From: Tabrizicola sp.
Lineage (GTDB): Bacteria; Pseudomonadota; Alphaproteobacteria; Rhodobacterales; Rhodobacteraceae
NCBI RefSeq assembly: GCF_016793705.1
Contig: NZ_JAEULO010000070.1
Span: forward strand, 1-43,083
DNA: 43,083 nt
Direction of reading: 5' to 3'
Both the position numbers and the translations under genes were made by a program. The notes under the pieces are model-generated. The model was not told the origin of the DNA, made no database searches, and saw only the letters and a program-made list of their open reading frames with translations. This document shows, in pieces, positions 9,171 through 18,045 of this stretch (within the stretch, counting starts at the first letter, position 1; each line of letters begins with the position of its first letter).

Positions 9171-11558
9171 TCAGGCGAGGCCTGCGGCCTCCATCAGCGC
9201 TTGCGCTTGCGCGGCGGCGAGGCGGTCGCGGCCTGCGCCTTCGACGGGGACGCGGCCGGGTTCGAAGAACAGGGGTGCGGCGAGCGGGGTGACGCGGTCG
9301 AGGCGGATGAGGTCGATGTTTGGGCCGACGCGGGCGAGGCGCTGTTCGATGCGGGAGAAGTCGATCAGGCCGCGGAGGGCTTCCTCGCGGGTGATCCTGA
9401 GGAGCAGGTGGTCCGGGTCGTAGCGGCGCAGCGTGTCGTAGAGGATGTCGGAGGAGAAGGTGGCCTGCCGCCCGGTCTTGCGGCGGCCCTGGTGGGTGCG
9501 CTCGATCAGGCCGGAGATGATCGCGGTGTTGCGGAAGGTGCGCTTCATCACGGCGTTGCCGGAGAGCCAGGTTTCGAGGCCATCGCGGAGGGTGGCGAGG
9601 TCGAAGAGGGGGGCGGGGTCGGTGACGGGGTCGAGGCCCCAGATCAGCGTCGCATAGTCGGTGGCGACGAAGCCGAGAGGGGCAAGACCTTGGTATTCCA
9701 TCTGTTTCGTGACGAGGAGGCCGAGGGTCTGCTGGGCGTTCCTGCCCGCGAAGCCGTAGACGCAGAGGTGTTCCCGGCCGTCGTGGGGGAAGCTTTCGAG
9801 GAGCAGGGAGCGGGGGTCGGGGAGGCGGGAGACCTCGCGCTGTTTCGCCAGCCACCAGGCGGTGTGGGCGGGGAGGTCGGGCCAGCTCTCCTGCTGGAAG
9901 ATCTGGAGGATGCGGTCGGTGAGGAGGGTGGAGGTCGAGAACTTGGTGCCGGAGAAGACGGCGACTTTCGGGTCACGGCCGGGGCTGCGGGAGACTTCCA
10001 CAGTCATTTCGCGCAAGGATTCGTAGCGGACGACCTGTCCGCCGATCAGGAAGGTGTCGCCGGGGGTGAGGGAGGCGGCGAAGTCTTCCTCGACCTCGCC
10101 CAATGGGGCACCCTGGTTGCGGAGGCGGACCTTCAGGAGATCGGTGTCGATGATCGTGCCGAGGTTCTGGCGGATGAGGGCGGCGGCACGGGGGTCGCGG
10201 AGGTGCCATTTGCCGTTCGTCTGCTTCAGGCGTTGCCAGCGGTCATAGGCTTTCAGCGCATAGCCGCCGGTTGCCACGAAATCGAGGCAGGCTTCGAATT
10301 CCTGCTTGGTGAGAAGGGCATAGGGGCCTGCGGTGGTGACTTCCGCGTAAAGCTGGTCCGCGTCGAAGGGCCCGGCGCAGGCGGTGGCGAGGATGTGCTG
10401 GCAGAGCACGTCCTTCGGTCCCGGGCCGCGGGGTTCGCCGTCGAGCGTATGGGCGCGGACGGCGTCGAGGGCGGCCTGGCATTCCACCACCTCGAAGCGG
10501 TTGGCGGGGACGAGGAGGGCCTTGGAGGGGGCGTTGTAGCGGTGGTTGGCGCGGCCGATGCGCTGGACGAGGCGTTTGACGTTCTTCGGGGCGCCGACCT
10601 GGATGACGAGGTCCACGTCGCCCCAGTCGATGCCGAGGTCGAGCGAGCCGGTGCAGACGATGGCGCGCAAGGCCCCGTCGGTCATGGCTTTCTCCACCCG
10701 TTCGCGCTGTTCGCGGGAGAGGGAGCCGTGGTGGATGCCGATGGGGAGGTCCTCGATGTTCTGTAGCCAGAGGTCGTGGAAGAAGATTTCGCATTGGGCG
10801 CGGGTGTTGTGGAAGATGAGCGTGGTCTTGTGGCGGGTCACTTCGTTCAGGATGGCGGGGATGGCGTAGCGGCCGCCGCCGCCGGACCAGGGGGGCGGGG
10901 CCTCGGTTTCCAGCATCGAGATGTCGGGGTCGGGGCCGGGGTCGGCCTGGAGGATCGTTGTCGAGGGGCTGAGGAAGCGGGCCAGTGCGGGCGGGTTTTC
11001 CACGGTGGCGGAGAGGCCGATGCGGCGGAGGTTCGGGTTCAGGCTCTGCAGGCGGGCGATCTGCAGGGTGAGCTGGTCGCCGCGTTTGGATTCGGCGAGG
11101 GCGTGGATTTCGTCGATGATGACCCGTTGCAGCCCTGCGAAGATGCGGGGGGCGTCTTCGTAGCTGAGGAGGAGGGCGAGGCTTTCCGGCGTGGTCAGCA
11201 GGATATGCGGCGGGTCGGCGCGTTGGCGGCGGCGCTGGGTGTAGGAGGTGTCGCCGGTGCGGTCCTCGACGCGGATCTGAAGGCCCGCGCCTTCGATGGG
11301 GGTTCTGAGGTTGCGGCGGATGTCGGCGGTGAGCGCCTTGAGCGGGGAGACGTAGAGGGTGTGGAGGCCGGGGGGCGGGCTCTCGCCCAGCTCGGCGAGG
11401 GTGGGCAGGAAGCCGGCGAGGGTCTTGCCGCCGCCGGTGGGGGCGATGAGGAGGGTGGCGGGGTCGTCCGACCGGGCCAGCATGTCCTGTTGGTGGGGAT
11501 GCAGGGTCCAGCCCTTGGCGGCGAACCAGTCGGAAAGGGCGGCGGGGAGCGGCGTCAT
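9171..11558 (-). CDS. Ligase-associated DNA damage response DEXH-box helicase (Lhr type)
   Basis: Superfamily 2 ATP-dependent nucleic-acid helicase of 795 residues, the usual size for the ligase-associated Lhr subgroup and about half of full-length E. coli Lhr. Motifs in order: HPHQQDM (Q-like), APTGGGKT (Walker A, residues about 39-46), DEIHAL (motif II), GLSATV (motif III), then the second RecA domain with IVCTGSLDLGIDWGDVD and QRIGRANH (motif VI), followed by the winged-helix and Lhr-core C-terminal region. It is transcribed with pdeM. The ligase and exonuclease normally found beside them are not in this window. The start has no obvious Shine-Dalgarno. An AT palindrome and 259 non-coding bases separate it from the divergent gene at 11818. 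Confidence 0.92.
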   Translation of the reverse strand: MTPLPAALSDWFAAKGWTLHPHQQDMLARSDDPATLLIAPTGGGKTLAGFLPTLAELGESPPPGLHTLYVSPLKALTADIRRNLRTPIEGAGLQIRVEDRTGDTSYTQRRRQRADPPHILLTTPESLALLLSYEDAPRIFAGLQRVIIDEIHALAESKRGDQLTLQIARLQSLNPNLRRIGLSATVENPPALARFLSPSTTILQADPGPDPDISMLETEAPPPWSGGGGRYAIPAILNEVTRHKTTLIFHNTRAQCEIFFHDLWLQNIEDLPIGIHHGSLSREQRERVEKAMTDGALRAIVCTGSLDLGIDWGDVDLVIQVGAPKNVKRLVQRIGRANHRYNAPSKALLVPANRFEVVECQAALDAVRAHTLDGEPRGPGPKDVLCQHILATACAGPFDADQLYAEVTTAGPYALLTKQEFEACLDFVATGGYALKAYDRWQRLKQTNGKWHLRDPRAAALIRQNLGTIIDTDLLKVRLRNQGAPLGEVEEDFAASLTPGDTFLIGGQVVRYESLREMTVEVSRSPGRDPKVAVFSGTKFSTSTLLTDRILQIFQQESWPDLPAHTAWWLAKQREVSRLPDPRSLLLESFPHDGREHLCVYGFAGRNAQQTLGLLVTKQMEYQGLAPLGFVATDYATLIWGLDPVTDPAPLFDLATLRDGLETWLSGNAVMKRTFRNTAIISGLIERTHQGRRKTGRQATFSSDILYDTLRRYDPDHLLLRITREEALRGLIDFSRIEQRLARVGPNIDLIRLDRVTPLAAPLFFEPGRVPVEGAGRDRLAAAQAQALMEAAGLA

Positions 11559-11669
11559 GAAGGAAGAGATACTGCGGCGGGGCGGGTTGGGGAACGGGGT
11601 GAGACGTCAGGGGCTGACCTTTGACGGCGAATCGCCAGTGGTGAGGGATGCTCGGGCGTCGGTGGAGGC

Positions 11670-11694
11670 GAAGAATTTTCGGCGAAAATTCTTC
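11670..11694. repeat. AT-rich palindrome in the 259-bp divergent gap
   Basis: Perfect 12-bp arms (GAAGAATTTTCG and its complement) around one base. It shares the ATTTTCG/CGAAAAT core with the 34-bp palindrome at 8411-8444. A second, shorter perfect palindrome AGAAATTTCT lies at 11751-11760. The gap 11559-11817 otherwise shows no reading frame or RNA gene that I can support; it must hold the promoters of the helicase (minus) and the phosphodiesterase (plus). Confidence 0.55.
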
Positions 11695-11817
11695 TTCTCG
11701 GGCGGTTTTTCCGGGTGTGCCGGGGAATGTGGGGAGCTTCGGCCTTTCGGAGAAATTTCTTCCCCGGATGCTGCCAATTCGCTTGCCGGAACCCGGCCTC
11801 CCGCCTAATCGGGGCGG

Positions 11818-12630
11818 ATGAGACTGCTTTTCCTTGGCGATGTCGTGGGCCGGTCGGGCCGGACGGCGGTGACCCTTCGGCTTCCCGGTCTGCGGGCGGC
11901 CTGGGGATTGGATTTCGTCGTGGTCAACGGCGAGAACGCGAGCCAGGGGGCGGGGATCACCGGGGACCATGCGAAGGAATTGCTGGCGGCGGGGGCGGAT
12001 TGCCTGACGCTGGGCGACCATGCCTTCGACCAGAAGGACATGCTGAGCTTCATCGAGCAGGAGCCGCGGATCGTGCGGCCGCTGAACTTCTCCAAGGTCG
12101 CGCCGGGCCGGGGCGCGCGGGTGTTCGAGGCGACGCAGGGGCGCAAGGTGCTGGTGACGCAGGCGCTGGGGCAGGTGTTCATGAAGCGGCCCTTCGATGA
12201 TCCCTTCAGCGCGCTGGAGGTGGTGTTGAAGCAGCATACGCTAGGGGGCGTGGTGCAGGCGGCCATCGTCGATTTCCATGCCGAAGCCACGAGCGAGAAG
12301 ATGGGCATGGGGCATTGGTGCGACGGGATGGCCTCGCTGGTCGTCGGCACGCATACCCATGTGCCGACGTCCGACACGATGATCCTGGCGAAGGGCACGG
12401 CCTATCAATCGGATGCGGGCATGTGCGGGGACTATGATTCCGTGATCGGGATGGAGAAACTGGAGCCGCTGCGCCGCTTCCTTACGGGCATGGCAAAGGG
12501 GCGGTTTGAGCCGGCGAATGGCGAGGCGACGCTTTCCGGCGTGTATGTAGAGACGGACGACAGGACAGGTCTGGCGACGAAGGTGCGGATGATCCGCATC
12601 GGTGGGCGGTTGCAGGAGGCCCTGCCGTGA
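11818..12630 (+). CDS. YmdB-family metallophosphoesterase (2',3'-cyclic-nucleotide phosphodiesterase-like)
   Basis: Single-domain calcineurin-like phosphoesterase of 270 residues, full-length for the TIGR00282/YmdB family. Metal-site motifs: LFLGDVVGRSGR at the N-terminus, VVNGENAS, LGDHAFD (family usually GNH-type), IVDFHAEATSEK, and VVGTHTHVPT with the paired histidines. The family hydrolyses 2',3'-cyclic nucleotides in vitro, and B. subtilis YmdB affects biofilm and mRNA decay; the role in alphaproteobacteria is not known. In alphaproteobacteria it commonly precedes yebC, as it does here with two transporter genes in between. The start follows a weak ribosome-binding sequence (TCGGGGCGG). 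Family assignment is strong, cellular role is not. Confidence 0.88.
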   Translation: MRLLFLGDVVGRSGRTAVTLRLPGLRAAWGLDFVVVNGENASQGAGITGDHAKELLAAGADCLTLGDHAFDQKDMLSFIEQEPRIVRPLNFSKVAPGRGARVFEATQGRKVLVTQALGQVFMKRPFDDPFSALEVVLKQHTLGGVVQAAIVDFHAEATSEKMGMGHWCDGMASLVVGTHTHVPTSDTMILAKGTAYQSDAGMCGDYDSVIGMEKLEPLRRFLTGMAKGRFEPANGEATLSGVYVETDDRTGLATKVRMIRIGGRLQEALP

Positions 12631-12655
12631 CGGTCGACGCGGGGTTCGAGGTTGC

Positions 12656-12699
12656 TGGCCCCCCACCCCCGGCCCAACCCCACGGGGGGGAGGGGAGGC
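12656..12699. repeat. C-tract/G-tract inverted repeat before an EamA gene
   Basis: A run of Cs (CCCCCCACCCCC) followed 12 bases later by GGGGGGGAGGGG can fold into an imperfect GC hairpin. The segment resembles the GC-rich palindromic intergenic repeats widespread in alphaproteobacteria. Translated in the frame of the next gene it gives a low-complexity PPPPAQP stretch, which argues that it is not coding. Confidence 0.45.
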
Positions 12700-12737
12700 A
12701 CTTGCGACCAGCCGCGGACCAGAGGACAGGCTCTTGG

Positions 12738-13637
12738 GTGCCGGGGCGATGGTTCTTGGTGGGTGTTCTGGTCTGGCTGGGGGTTGGCTGGGGCTCGACG
12801 CATCCGCTGGGCAAGATCGCGACGGAGACGGGTCACGGGCCGTTCGGGTTGATCTTCTGGCAGCAGGTGGTGATGGTCGCGGTACTGGGCGCGATTGCGC
12901 TGGTCCGGCGCAAGGGGATGCGGCTGACCGTCCCGGCGATGCGGTTCTACGTGATCGTCGCAGTGCTGGGCACGCTGATCCCGAACGGCACTTTCTATGT
13001 CTCGGTCGCGCATCTGCCGGCGGGGATCATGTCGATCATCATCGCGACCGTGCCGATGCTGGCCTTCCCGATGGCGCTGGCTTTGGGGATGGATCGTTTC
13101 TCGGCACTGCGGCTGGCGGGGCTGGCGCTGGGGCTTCTGGGCGTGGCGCTGCTGGCGGCCCCCGGTGCGGCACTGCCGGATGCGGCGATGGCGGCCTGGC
13201 TGCCGGTGGCGCTGGTCGGGCCCTTGTTCTATGCCATCGAGGCAACCTATGTGGCGCATCGGGGCACGCAAGGCATGGACGCCTTGCAGGCGATGCTGGG
13301 GGTAAGCCTGACCGGGCTGGTCCTGTGCCTGCCGGTGATGCTGCTGCTGGGACAGGGCTATTCACCGCTGCCCCTGGGTCGGGACGATGCGGCGCTGGCG
13401 CTGTCCTCGGCGCTGCACGCGCTCCTCTACGCCACCTATGTCTGGCTGGCGGCGACGGCGGGGTCGGTGTTCGCGGCTCAGGCGAGCTATCTGGTGACGG
13501 GGGCGGGAATGATCTGGGCGATGGTGCTTCTGGGTGAGCGGCCTGCGCCTATGGTCTGGCTGGCGCTGGTGGTGATGCTGGCCGGTGTGGCGCTGGTGCA
13601 GCCGCGCGGGCGGGCGGGGAAAGCGGTGGCGGCCTGA
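12738..13637 (+). CDS. EamA/DMT-superfamily transporter
   Basis: Inner-membrane drug/metabolite transporter-type protein of about 299 residues with ten predicted membrane helices arranged as two EamA repeats (residues about 5-140 and 150-295). The first helix is FLVGVLVWLGVGWG; the repeat signature of a Gly/Pro-rich helix 4-5 region (HLPAGIMSIIIATVPMLAF) is visible in the first half and YLVTGAGMIWAMVLLGE in the second. A GTG at 12738 with AGGACAGG upstream is preferred. An alternative GTG at 12627 overlaps the upstream stop (GTGA) but would add 37 residues encoded by a GC repeat. The substrate, a small metabolite, cannot be predicted. The gene stops in the overlap TGATG with the SLC13 gene. 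Confidence 0.85.
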   Translation: MPGRWFLVGVLVWLGVGWGSTHPLGKIATETGHGPFGLIFWQQVVMVAVLGAIALVRRKGMRLTVPAMRFYVIVAVLGTLIPNGTFYVSVAHLPAGIMSIIIATVPMLAFPMALALGMDRFSALRLAGLALGLLGVALLAAPGAALPDAAMAAWLPVALVGPLFYAIEATYVAHRGTQGMDALQAMLGVSLTGLVLCLPVMLLLGQGYSPLPLGRDDAALALSSALHALLYATYVWLAATAGSVFAAQASYLVTGAGMIWAMVLLGERPAPMVWLALVVMLAGVALVQPRGRAGKAVAA

Positions 13638-15415
13638 TGTTCGGTATCTCGATCCCTGCGGAGGCCGCGCCCTGGGTGGCGATGGCGATTCTGGTGGTGA
13701 TGTTCGTCCTGTTCGTGCTGGAGCGGACGCCGGTCGAAGTGACGGCGATCGGCGGCGCTGCGCTGATGCTGGTCCTGGGAATCCTGCCGGTGAAGGAGGC
13801 GACGGAGGTGCTGGCCAACCCCGCACCCTGGACCATCGCGATGATGTTCCTGGTCATGGGCGGTCTGGTGCGGACCGGCGCGGTCGAGGCGGTGGTGGGC
13901 GCCGTCACGCGCCATGCGGGGGATCGTCCGAAGTCGACGGTCGCGGTGCTGATCGGAGCGGTTGCCGTCGCTTCTGCCTTCATGAACAACACGCCGCTGG
14001 TCGCCGTGATGATCCCGGTGGTGATCCAGCTGGCGATCCGGATCGGTGTGGCGCCGTCGAAACTGCTGATCCCATTGTCCTACATGACCGTGCTGGGGGG
14101 GATGATCACGCTGATCGGAACCTCGACCAACATCCTGGTGGACGGCGTGGCGGCGAAGGAGGGGCTACGGCATTTCGGCCTGTTCGAGATCGCGCCACTT
14201 GGGATTGCGGTCACGCTGGCGGGGGGTGCGTTCCTGGCGCTGTTCGGCGGGCGGCTGCTGCCGGACCGGCAGTCTATGGGGGTGCTCTTGAACGACCGGC
14301 GGAAGATGAAGTTCTTCACCGAGGTCGCAGTGCCCGAGGACAGCCAGTTGATCGGCCAGCCGGTGCTGGACATCGACATCTTCAAGCGCGACGGGGTCCG
14401 GGTGATTGACGTGCTGCGGGGCGACGCCTCGCTGCGGCGCGACCTGGCGCCGGTGACGCTGGAGGCCGGGGACAGGGTGGTCCTGCGCACCGAGATGACA
14501 GAACTGATGGGCCTGCATGCCCGCAAGGACGTGCATCTGGTGGACAAGCTGTCCTCGGTGAAGACCGAGACGGTGGAAGTGCTGATCGGCCCCGGCTGCC
14601 GGATGGAGGGCAACCGGCTGGGCGACCTGCGGCTCCGGCGGCGCTATGGGGTCTATGTGCTGGCGGTGCACCGGCACAACCAGAACATCGGACGGCAGCT
14701 TGACGATCTGGTCGTGCGGGTGGGGGATACGCTGCTTCTGGAGGGCACGGTCGAGGACATCCAGCGACTTGCGGCGGACATGAGCCTGCTGGACGTGAAC
14801 CGGCCGCGGGTGATGGCCTTCCGGCGCGACAAGGCGCCGATCGCGCTGGCGGCGCTGGCGCTGATCGTCACGCTTTCCGCGCTGGACCAGGCGCCCATCC
14901 TGCCGCTTGCGCTGCTGGCGGTCGCGGGCATCCTGATCACGCATTGCGTCGACAGCGACGAGGCGTTCGGTTTCGTCGACGGGCGACTGCTTGCGATGAT
15001 CTTCGCCATGCTGGCCGTGGGCGAGGGGCTGGACCAGTCCGGCGCGGTGGAGCTGATCGTGAACGGAGTCGCGCCCTGGCTGGCGGGGCTAGGCCCGTTC
15101 CTCTTGATCCTTGCGGTCTATTTCCTGGGCCTGGTGCTGACCGAGTTCCTGTCGAACAACGCGGTGGCGGTGATCTATACGCCTGTGGCGATCCAGCTGG
15201 CCGAGCGGCTGGGCCATGACCCGCGGCCCTTCGTGGTGGCGGTGATGTTCTCGGCCACGCTCGCCTTCGCGACGCCGGTGGGCTACCAGACCAACATGAT
15301 GGTCTACGGGCCAGGGGGCTATCGCTTCAGCGACTTCACCAGGGTGGGGCTGCCCCTGAACATCATCGTCATGCTGGTGGCTTCCGCCCTGATCCCGCTG
15401 ATCTGGCCGCTGTAG
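13637..15415 (+). CDS. SLC13-family permease with two RCK/TrkA-C domains
   Basis: Sodium-coupled anion (dicarboxylate or sulfate) carrier of 592 residues. The two inverted repeats each carry an asparagine signature: AFMNNTPLVAVMIP with GTSTNILVDG in the first half, and EFLSNNAVAVIYTP with PVGYQTNMMVYGPGGY in the second. Between them (residues about 220-385) are two TrkA-C/RCK-C regulatory domains, recognised by DSQLIGQPVLDIDIF and by the GNRLGDLRLRRRYGVYVLAV stretch. This arrangement is typical of bacterial SLC13 proteins annotated as sulfate or dicarboxylate permeases; the RCK domains presumably sense a ligand in the cytosol. The start overlaps the EamA stop by one base, so the genes are co-translated. 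Substrate unknown. Confidence 0.9.
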   Translation: MFGISIPAEAAPWVAMAILVVMFVLFVLERTPVEVTAIGGAALMLVLGILPVKEATEVLANPAPWTIAMMFLVMGGLVRTGAVEAVVGAVTRHAGDRPKSTVAVLIGAVAVASAFMNNTPLVAVMIPVVIQLAIRIGVAPSKLLIPLSYMTVLGGMITLIGTSTNILVDGVAAKEGLRHFGLFEIAPLGIAVTLAGGAFLALFGGRLLPDRQSMGVLLNDRRKMKFFTEVAVPEDSQLIGQPVLDIDIFKRDGVRVIDVLRGDASLRRDLAPVTLEAGDRVVLRTEMTELMGLHARKDVHLVDKLSSVKTETVEVLIGPGCRMEGNRLGDLRLRRRYGVYVLAVHRHNQNIGRQLDDLVVRVGDTLLLEGTVEDIQRLAADMSLLDVNRPRVMAFRRDKAPIALAALALIVTLSALDQAPILPLALLAVAGILITHCVDSDEAFGFVDGRLLAMIFAMLAVGEGLDQSGAVELIVNGVAPWLAGLGPFLLILAVYFLGLVLTEFLSNNAVAVIYTPVAIQLAERLGHDPRPFVVAVMFSATLAFATPVGYQTNMMVYGPGGYRFSDFTRVGLPLNIIVMLVASALIPLIWPL

Positions 15416-15491
15416 GCGCACGGGCTTGCCCTTGCCGCGCCTGCGGGTGTAGAGGGGCGCATCACCGAAATGGGACCGAGGTAAGGCCATC

Positions 15492-16232
15492 ATGGCAGGC
15501 CATTCGAAATGGGCGAACATCCAGCATCGCAAGGGCAAGCAGGACAAGCTGCGCTCCAAGGCGTTTTCCAAGCTGTCGAAGGAGATCACCGTCGCGGCCA
15601 AGATGGGGATGCCCGACCCCGACATGAACCCGCGCCTGCGGCTGGCCATCAAGGCGGCGAAGGCGGTGTCGATGCCGAAGGACGTGATCGACCGGGCGAT
15701 CAAGAAAAGCCAGATGGGCGACGGGGCGGATTACACCGAAATCCGCTATGAGGGCTATGGGGTCAACGGGATCGCGATCATCGTCGAGGCGATGACCGAC
15801 AACCTGAACCGCACCGCGTCGAACGTGCGGAGCTATTTCACCAAATGCGGCGGGAACCTTGGCACAACCGGCTCGGTCGCGCACAGCTTTGACCGGGTGG
15901 GCGAGATTTCCTATCCCGCCTCTGCCGGGTCGGCGGACGAGGTGATGATGGCGGCTCTGGAGGCCGGGGCCGATGACGTCGAAAGCGACGAGGACGGCCA
16001 CTGGATCTATTGCAAGGTCGAGAACCTGCCGGAAGTCTCGGATGCGCTGGAGAAAGCGCTGGGCGAGTCGACGGAATCGAAGCTGGTCTGGAAGCCGCAG
16101 GTGTTGACCGAGGTCGACCTGGAGACCGCGCAGAAGCTGATGCGGCTGGTCGACCTTCTGGAAGAGGATGACGACGTGCAGGCGGTGACGCACAACTTCG
16201 ACGTCCCCGAAGATGTCGCAGCGCAGCTCTGA
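15492..16232 (+). CDS. yebC: YebC/PmpR-family protein (transcriptional regulator / translation factor)
   Basis: Soluble three-domain protein of 246 residues, the standard size. It begins with the invariant [18 protein letters not shown] and continues with [13 protein letters not shown], the central [14 protein letters not shown] and [14 protein letters not shown], and ends with NFDVPEDV. The family is described as DNA-binding regulators (PmpR, YebC), and more recently some members as translation factors that relieve ribosome stalling at prolines; the sequence does not decide between these. It is preceded by 76 non-coding bases after the SLC13 gene, and a GAGGTAAGG ribosome-binding sequence supports the ATG. 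It converges with argP over 39 bases. Confidence 0.95.
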   Translation: MAGHSKWANIQHRKGKQDKLRSKAFSKLSKEITVAAKMGMPDPDMNPRLRLAIKAAKAVSMPKDVIDRAIKKSQMGDGADYTEIRYEGYGVNGIAIIVEAMTDNLNRTASNVRSYFTKCGGNLGTTGSVAHSFDRVGEISYPASAGSADEVMMAALEAGADDVESDEDGHWIYCKVENLPEVSDALEKALGESTESKLVWKPQVLTEVDLETAQKLMRLVDLLEEDDDVQAVTHNFDVPEDVAAQL

Positions 16233-16271
16233 TCGCGGTCGGCGCAGGCCGCGCGATACAATGAACAGGTT

Positions 16272-17156
16272 TCAGGCCGGTGGCACCAGGGCGCTGCCGG
16301 CCTTTTGTCTGATCGCGGCCGTCACCGGGGCGAGGACGGGTCCGGCAAGCCGGGTGAACTGCCAGTAGAGTTCCACGTCGAGCGCGGTGTCGGGCAACAA
16401 CTCGACCAGCGCGCCCGAGGCGAGATGCGGGGCGACCAGCGGCTCGGGGTTCACGCCCCAGCCGAGACCGGCGAGACAGGCGTCGACAAAGGCCTGCGAC
16501 GAGGCCATGCGGTGCGTGGGCAGGGCCTGGCGCCGCCGTTTGAAATGGCGGTCGGCCCAGCGGGCCTGCAACTGGTCCTGATCCGAGAAGGTCAGGGTCG
16601 GCGCGGCCAGCAGCGCCGGGGCGGTGACGCCATCGGGAAACCAGCGCGCGACAAAAACGGGAGAGGCGGTCGCTCGGTAGGGCAGGAGGCCAAGCGGGAT
16701 CGTGTCGCAGCCTTGCAGCGGGCCGGGATGCGAGGTGATGGCGGCCACAACCTCGCCACGTCGCAGCCAGTCCTGGCTGACATCCTGATCGTCGATCACG
16801 AGGTCGAAGAGAAGGCCCGAGGTCGCGGCAAGGGCGGGGATGACCCAAGTGGCGAGGCTGTCGGCGTTGACGGCGATGCGCAGGGTGGCCGGGCCGGGCG
16901 CAAGGCCGGGAAGGTCGGCGGCAAGGCTGCGTTCCAGAAGCGCGATCTCGTCATGGTGGCGGATCAGGCGGAGGCCGGTCTCGGTGGCGGCGCAGGGCTG
17001 GCCGCGGCGGATCAGGAGGGTGCCGGTGACCTCTTCCAGCGCCTTGATCCGTTGGCTGACGGCCGAGGGGGTGACATGCAGCTCGGTCGCCGCAAGGTCG
17101 AAGGACCCGCGGCGATGGACGGCGGCAAGGGCGGCAAGCTGGGCAGGGTCGAGCAT
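16272..17156 (-). CDS. argP: ArgP/LysG-type LysR-family transcriptional regulator
   Basis: DNA-binding regulator that senses lysine or arginine and controls a basic amino acid exporter. The 294-residue length fits. An N-terminal winged helix-turn-helix (residues 1-62) shows HRRGSFDLAATELHVTPSAVSQRIKALE, the pattern of the ArgP subgroup, followed by a two-lobed effector domain starting at LRIAVNADSLATW, also characteristic of ArgP. The gene is divergent from an ArgO/LysE-family exporter, 88 bases apart, the standard arrangement of this regulator and its target. Autoregulation is likely for a divergent LysR pair. No unusual features. Confidence 0.9.
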   Translation of the reverse strand: MLDPAQLAALAAVHRRGSFDLAATELHVTPSAVSQRIKALEEVTGTLLIRRGQPCAATETGLRLIRHHDEIALLERSLAADLPGLAPGPATLRIAVNADSLATWVIPALAATSGLLFDLVIDDQDVSQDWLRRGEVVAAITSHPGPLQGCDTIPLGLLPYRATASPVFVARWFPDGVTAPALLAAPTLTFSDQDQLQARWADRHFKRRRQALPTHRMASSQAFVDACLAGLGWGVNPEPLVAPHLASGALVELLPDTALDVELYWQFTRLAGPVLAPVTAAIRQKAGSALVPPA

Positions 17157-17164
17157 TAGCGTGA

Positions 17165-17189
17165 CTTATGTTGCAAGAAAAAGATTAAG
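17165..17189. promoter_or_regulatory. Putative ArgP operator in the argP/argO intergenic region
   Basis: The 88-bp divergent gap is locally AT-rich and contains CTTA (17165-17168) and TAAG (17186-17189) as ends of a 25-bp partially symmetric segment. LysR-type regulators bind interrupted dyads in such divergent promoters. This is inferred from position and weak symmetry only. Confidence 0.35.
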
Positions 17190-17244
17190 TGGATTGTTGT
17201 CGCGGCGCGCGGTAGCCGTCAACCATGAAGGTAAGGGGTTGGTG

Positions 17245-17850
17245 ATGTTTCAAGCGGCGGTGAACGGTTATCTGGTGGCGCTGAGCCTGATTCTGGCGAT
17301 CGGGGCGCAGAATGCCTTCGTGCTGCGGCAGGGGCTGCGACGCGAGCATGTGGCGGCGGTGGTGGCGGTCTGCGCGCTGTCGGACGCGGTGCTGATCGCG
17401 GCGGGGGTGGCGGGGTTCGGCTCTCTCAGCGCGGCGGTCCCGTGGTTCGGCGAGGCGATGCGCTGGCTGGGGGTGGTGTTCCTGGCGGTCTACGGCGCGC
17501 TGCGGTTCCGGGCGGCGCTGCGGGGCGGGGAGGCGCTGAAACCGACCGAAAACGGGACGGCGCCGCTGGGGAAGGTGCTGGCGACCTGCCTGCTGCTGAC
17601 CTGGGCCAATCCGCATGTCTATCTGGACACGGTGGTGCTGATCGGGTCGATCTCGGCCCAGTATGATCCGTATCAGCTGGCCTTCGGGGTGGCGGCGGTC
17701 TGTGGCAGCTTGAGCTTCTTTGCGGCGCTGGGCTTCGGGGCGCGGCTGCTGGCGCCGGTCTTTGCGCGGCCTGCAGCCTGGGTCTGGCTGGAGGTCGGCG
17801 TGGGCCTGACGATGTGGGGCATCGCGGCGGGGCTGGCCTTCGGGGGGTGA
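17245..17850 (+). CDS. argO: LysE/ArgO-family basic amino acid exporter
   Basis: Inner-membrane exporter of arginine and/or lysine, 201 residues with about six hydrophobic segments. The N-terminus is the family hallmark: GYLVALSLILAIGAQNAFVLRQGL. Also typical are CALSDAVLIAAGVAGFG and LLTWANPHVYLDTVVLIGSI, a near-invariant segment of LysE/ArgO. The ATG at 17245 is preceded by AAGGGG; an in-frame GTG sits immediately before it. It is divergent from the ArgP-type regulator, consistent with effector-dependent induction. Whether it prefers lysine or arginine is not visible. Confidence 0.92.
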   Translation: MFQAAVNGYLVALSLILAIGAQNAFVLRQGLRREHVAAVVAVCALSDAVLIAAGVAGFGSLSAAVPWFGEAMRWLGVVFLAVYGALRFRAALRGGEALKPTENGTAPLGKVLATCLLLTWANPHVYLDTVVLIGSISAQYDPYQLAFGVAAVCGSLSFFAALGFGARLLAPVFARPAAWVWLEVGVGLTMWGIAAGLAFGG

Positions 17851-18045
17851 GCTGTGTCCACGCAGGACAGGCGGAGCGTGTCCCGTGATTTCAAGTGCTT
17901 GGCTGTGGGCGTTCAGAAAAGCTTTACCCTGTTCGCACGGTCTGGACCTAGTATCGCCCCGCCGGTGGCGCTAAGCCGGGGGTGAGCGGCGCGGCTAGCA
18001 AGGTCTGGCAAGAGCGTGCGCGGCGCGCGAGGGGAGAGCTGGACA

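Noticed and set aside
9102-10766. Plus-strand open frame of 554 residues opposite the Lhr helicase
   Set aside because: The product is Gly/Ala/Glu/Val-rich low complexity with no motifs, while the minus strand encodes a full helicase.
12627-12737. Longer EamA transporter starting at GTG 12627 in overlap with the previous stop
   Set aside because: It would place a C/G-tract hairpin repeat inside the coding region and add a hydrophilic low-complexity stretch before the first membrane helix. It is not fully excluded, because GTGA overlap is common here.
16233-16271. Terminator between yebC and argP
   Set aside because: The 39-base convergent gap is GC-rich but has neither a clean stem nor a T-tract.
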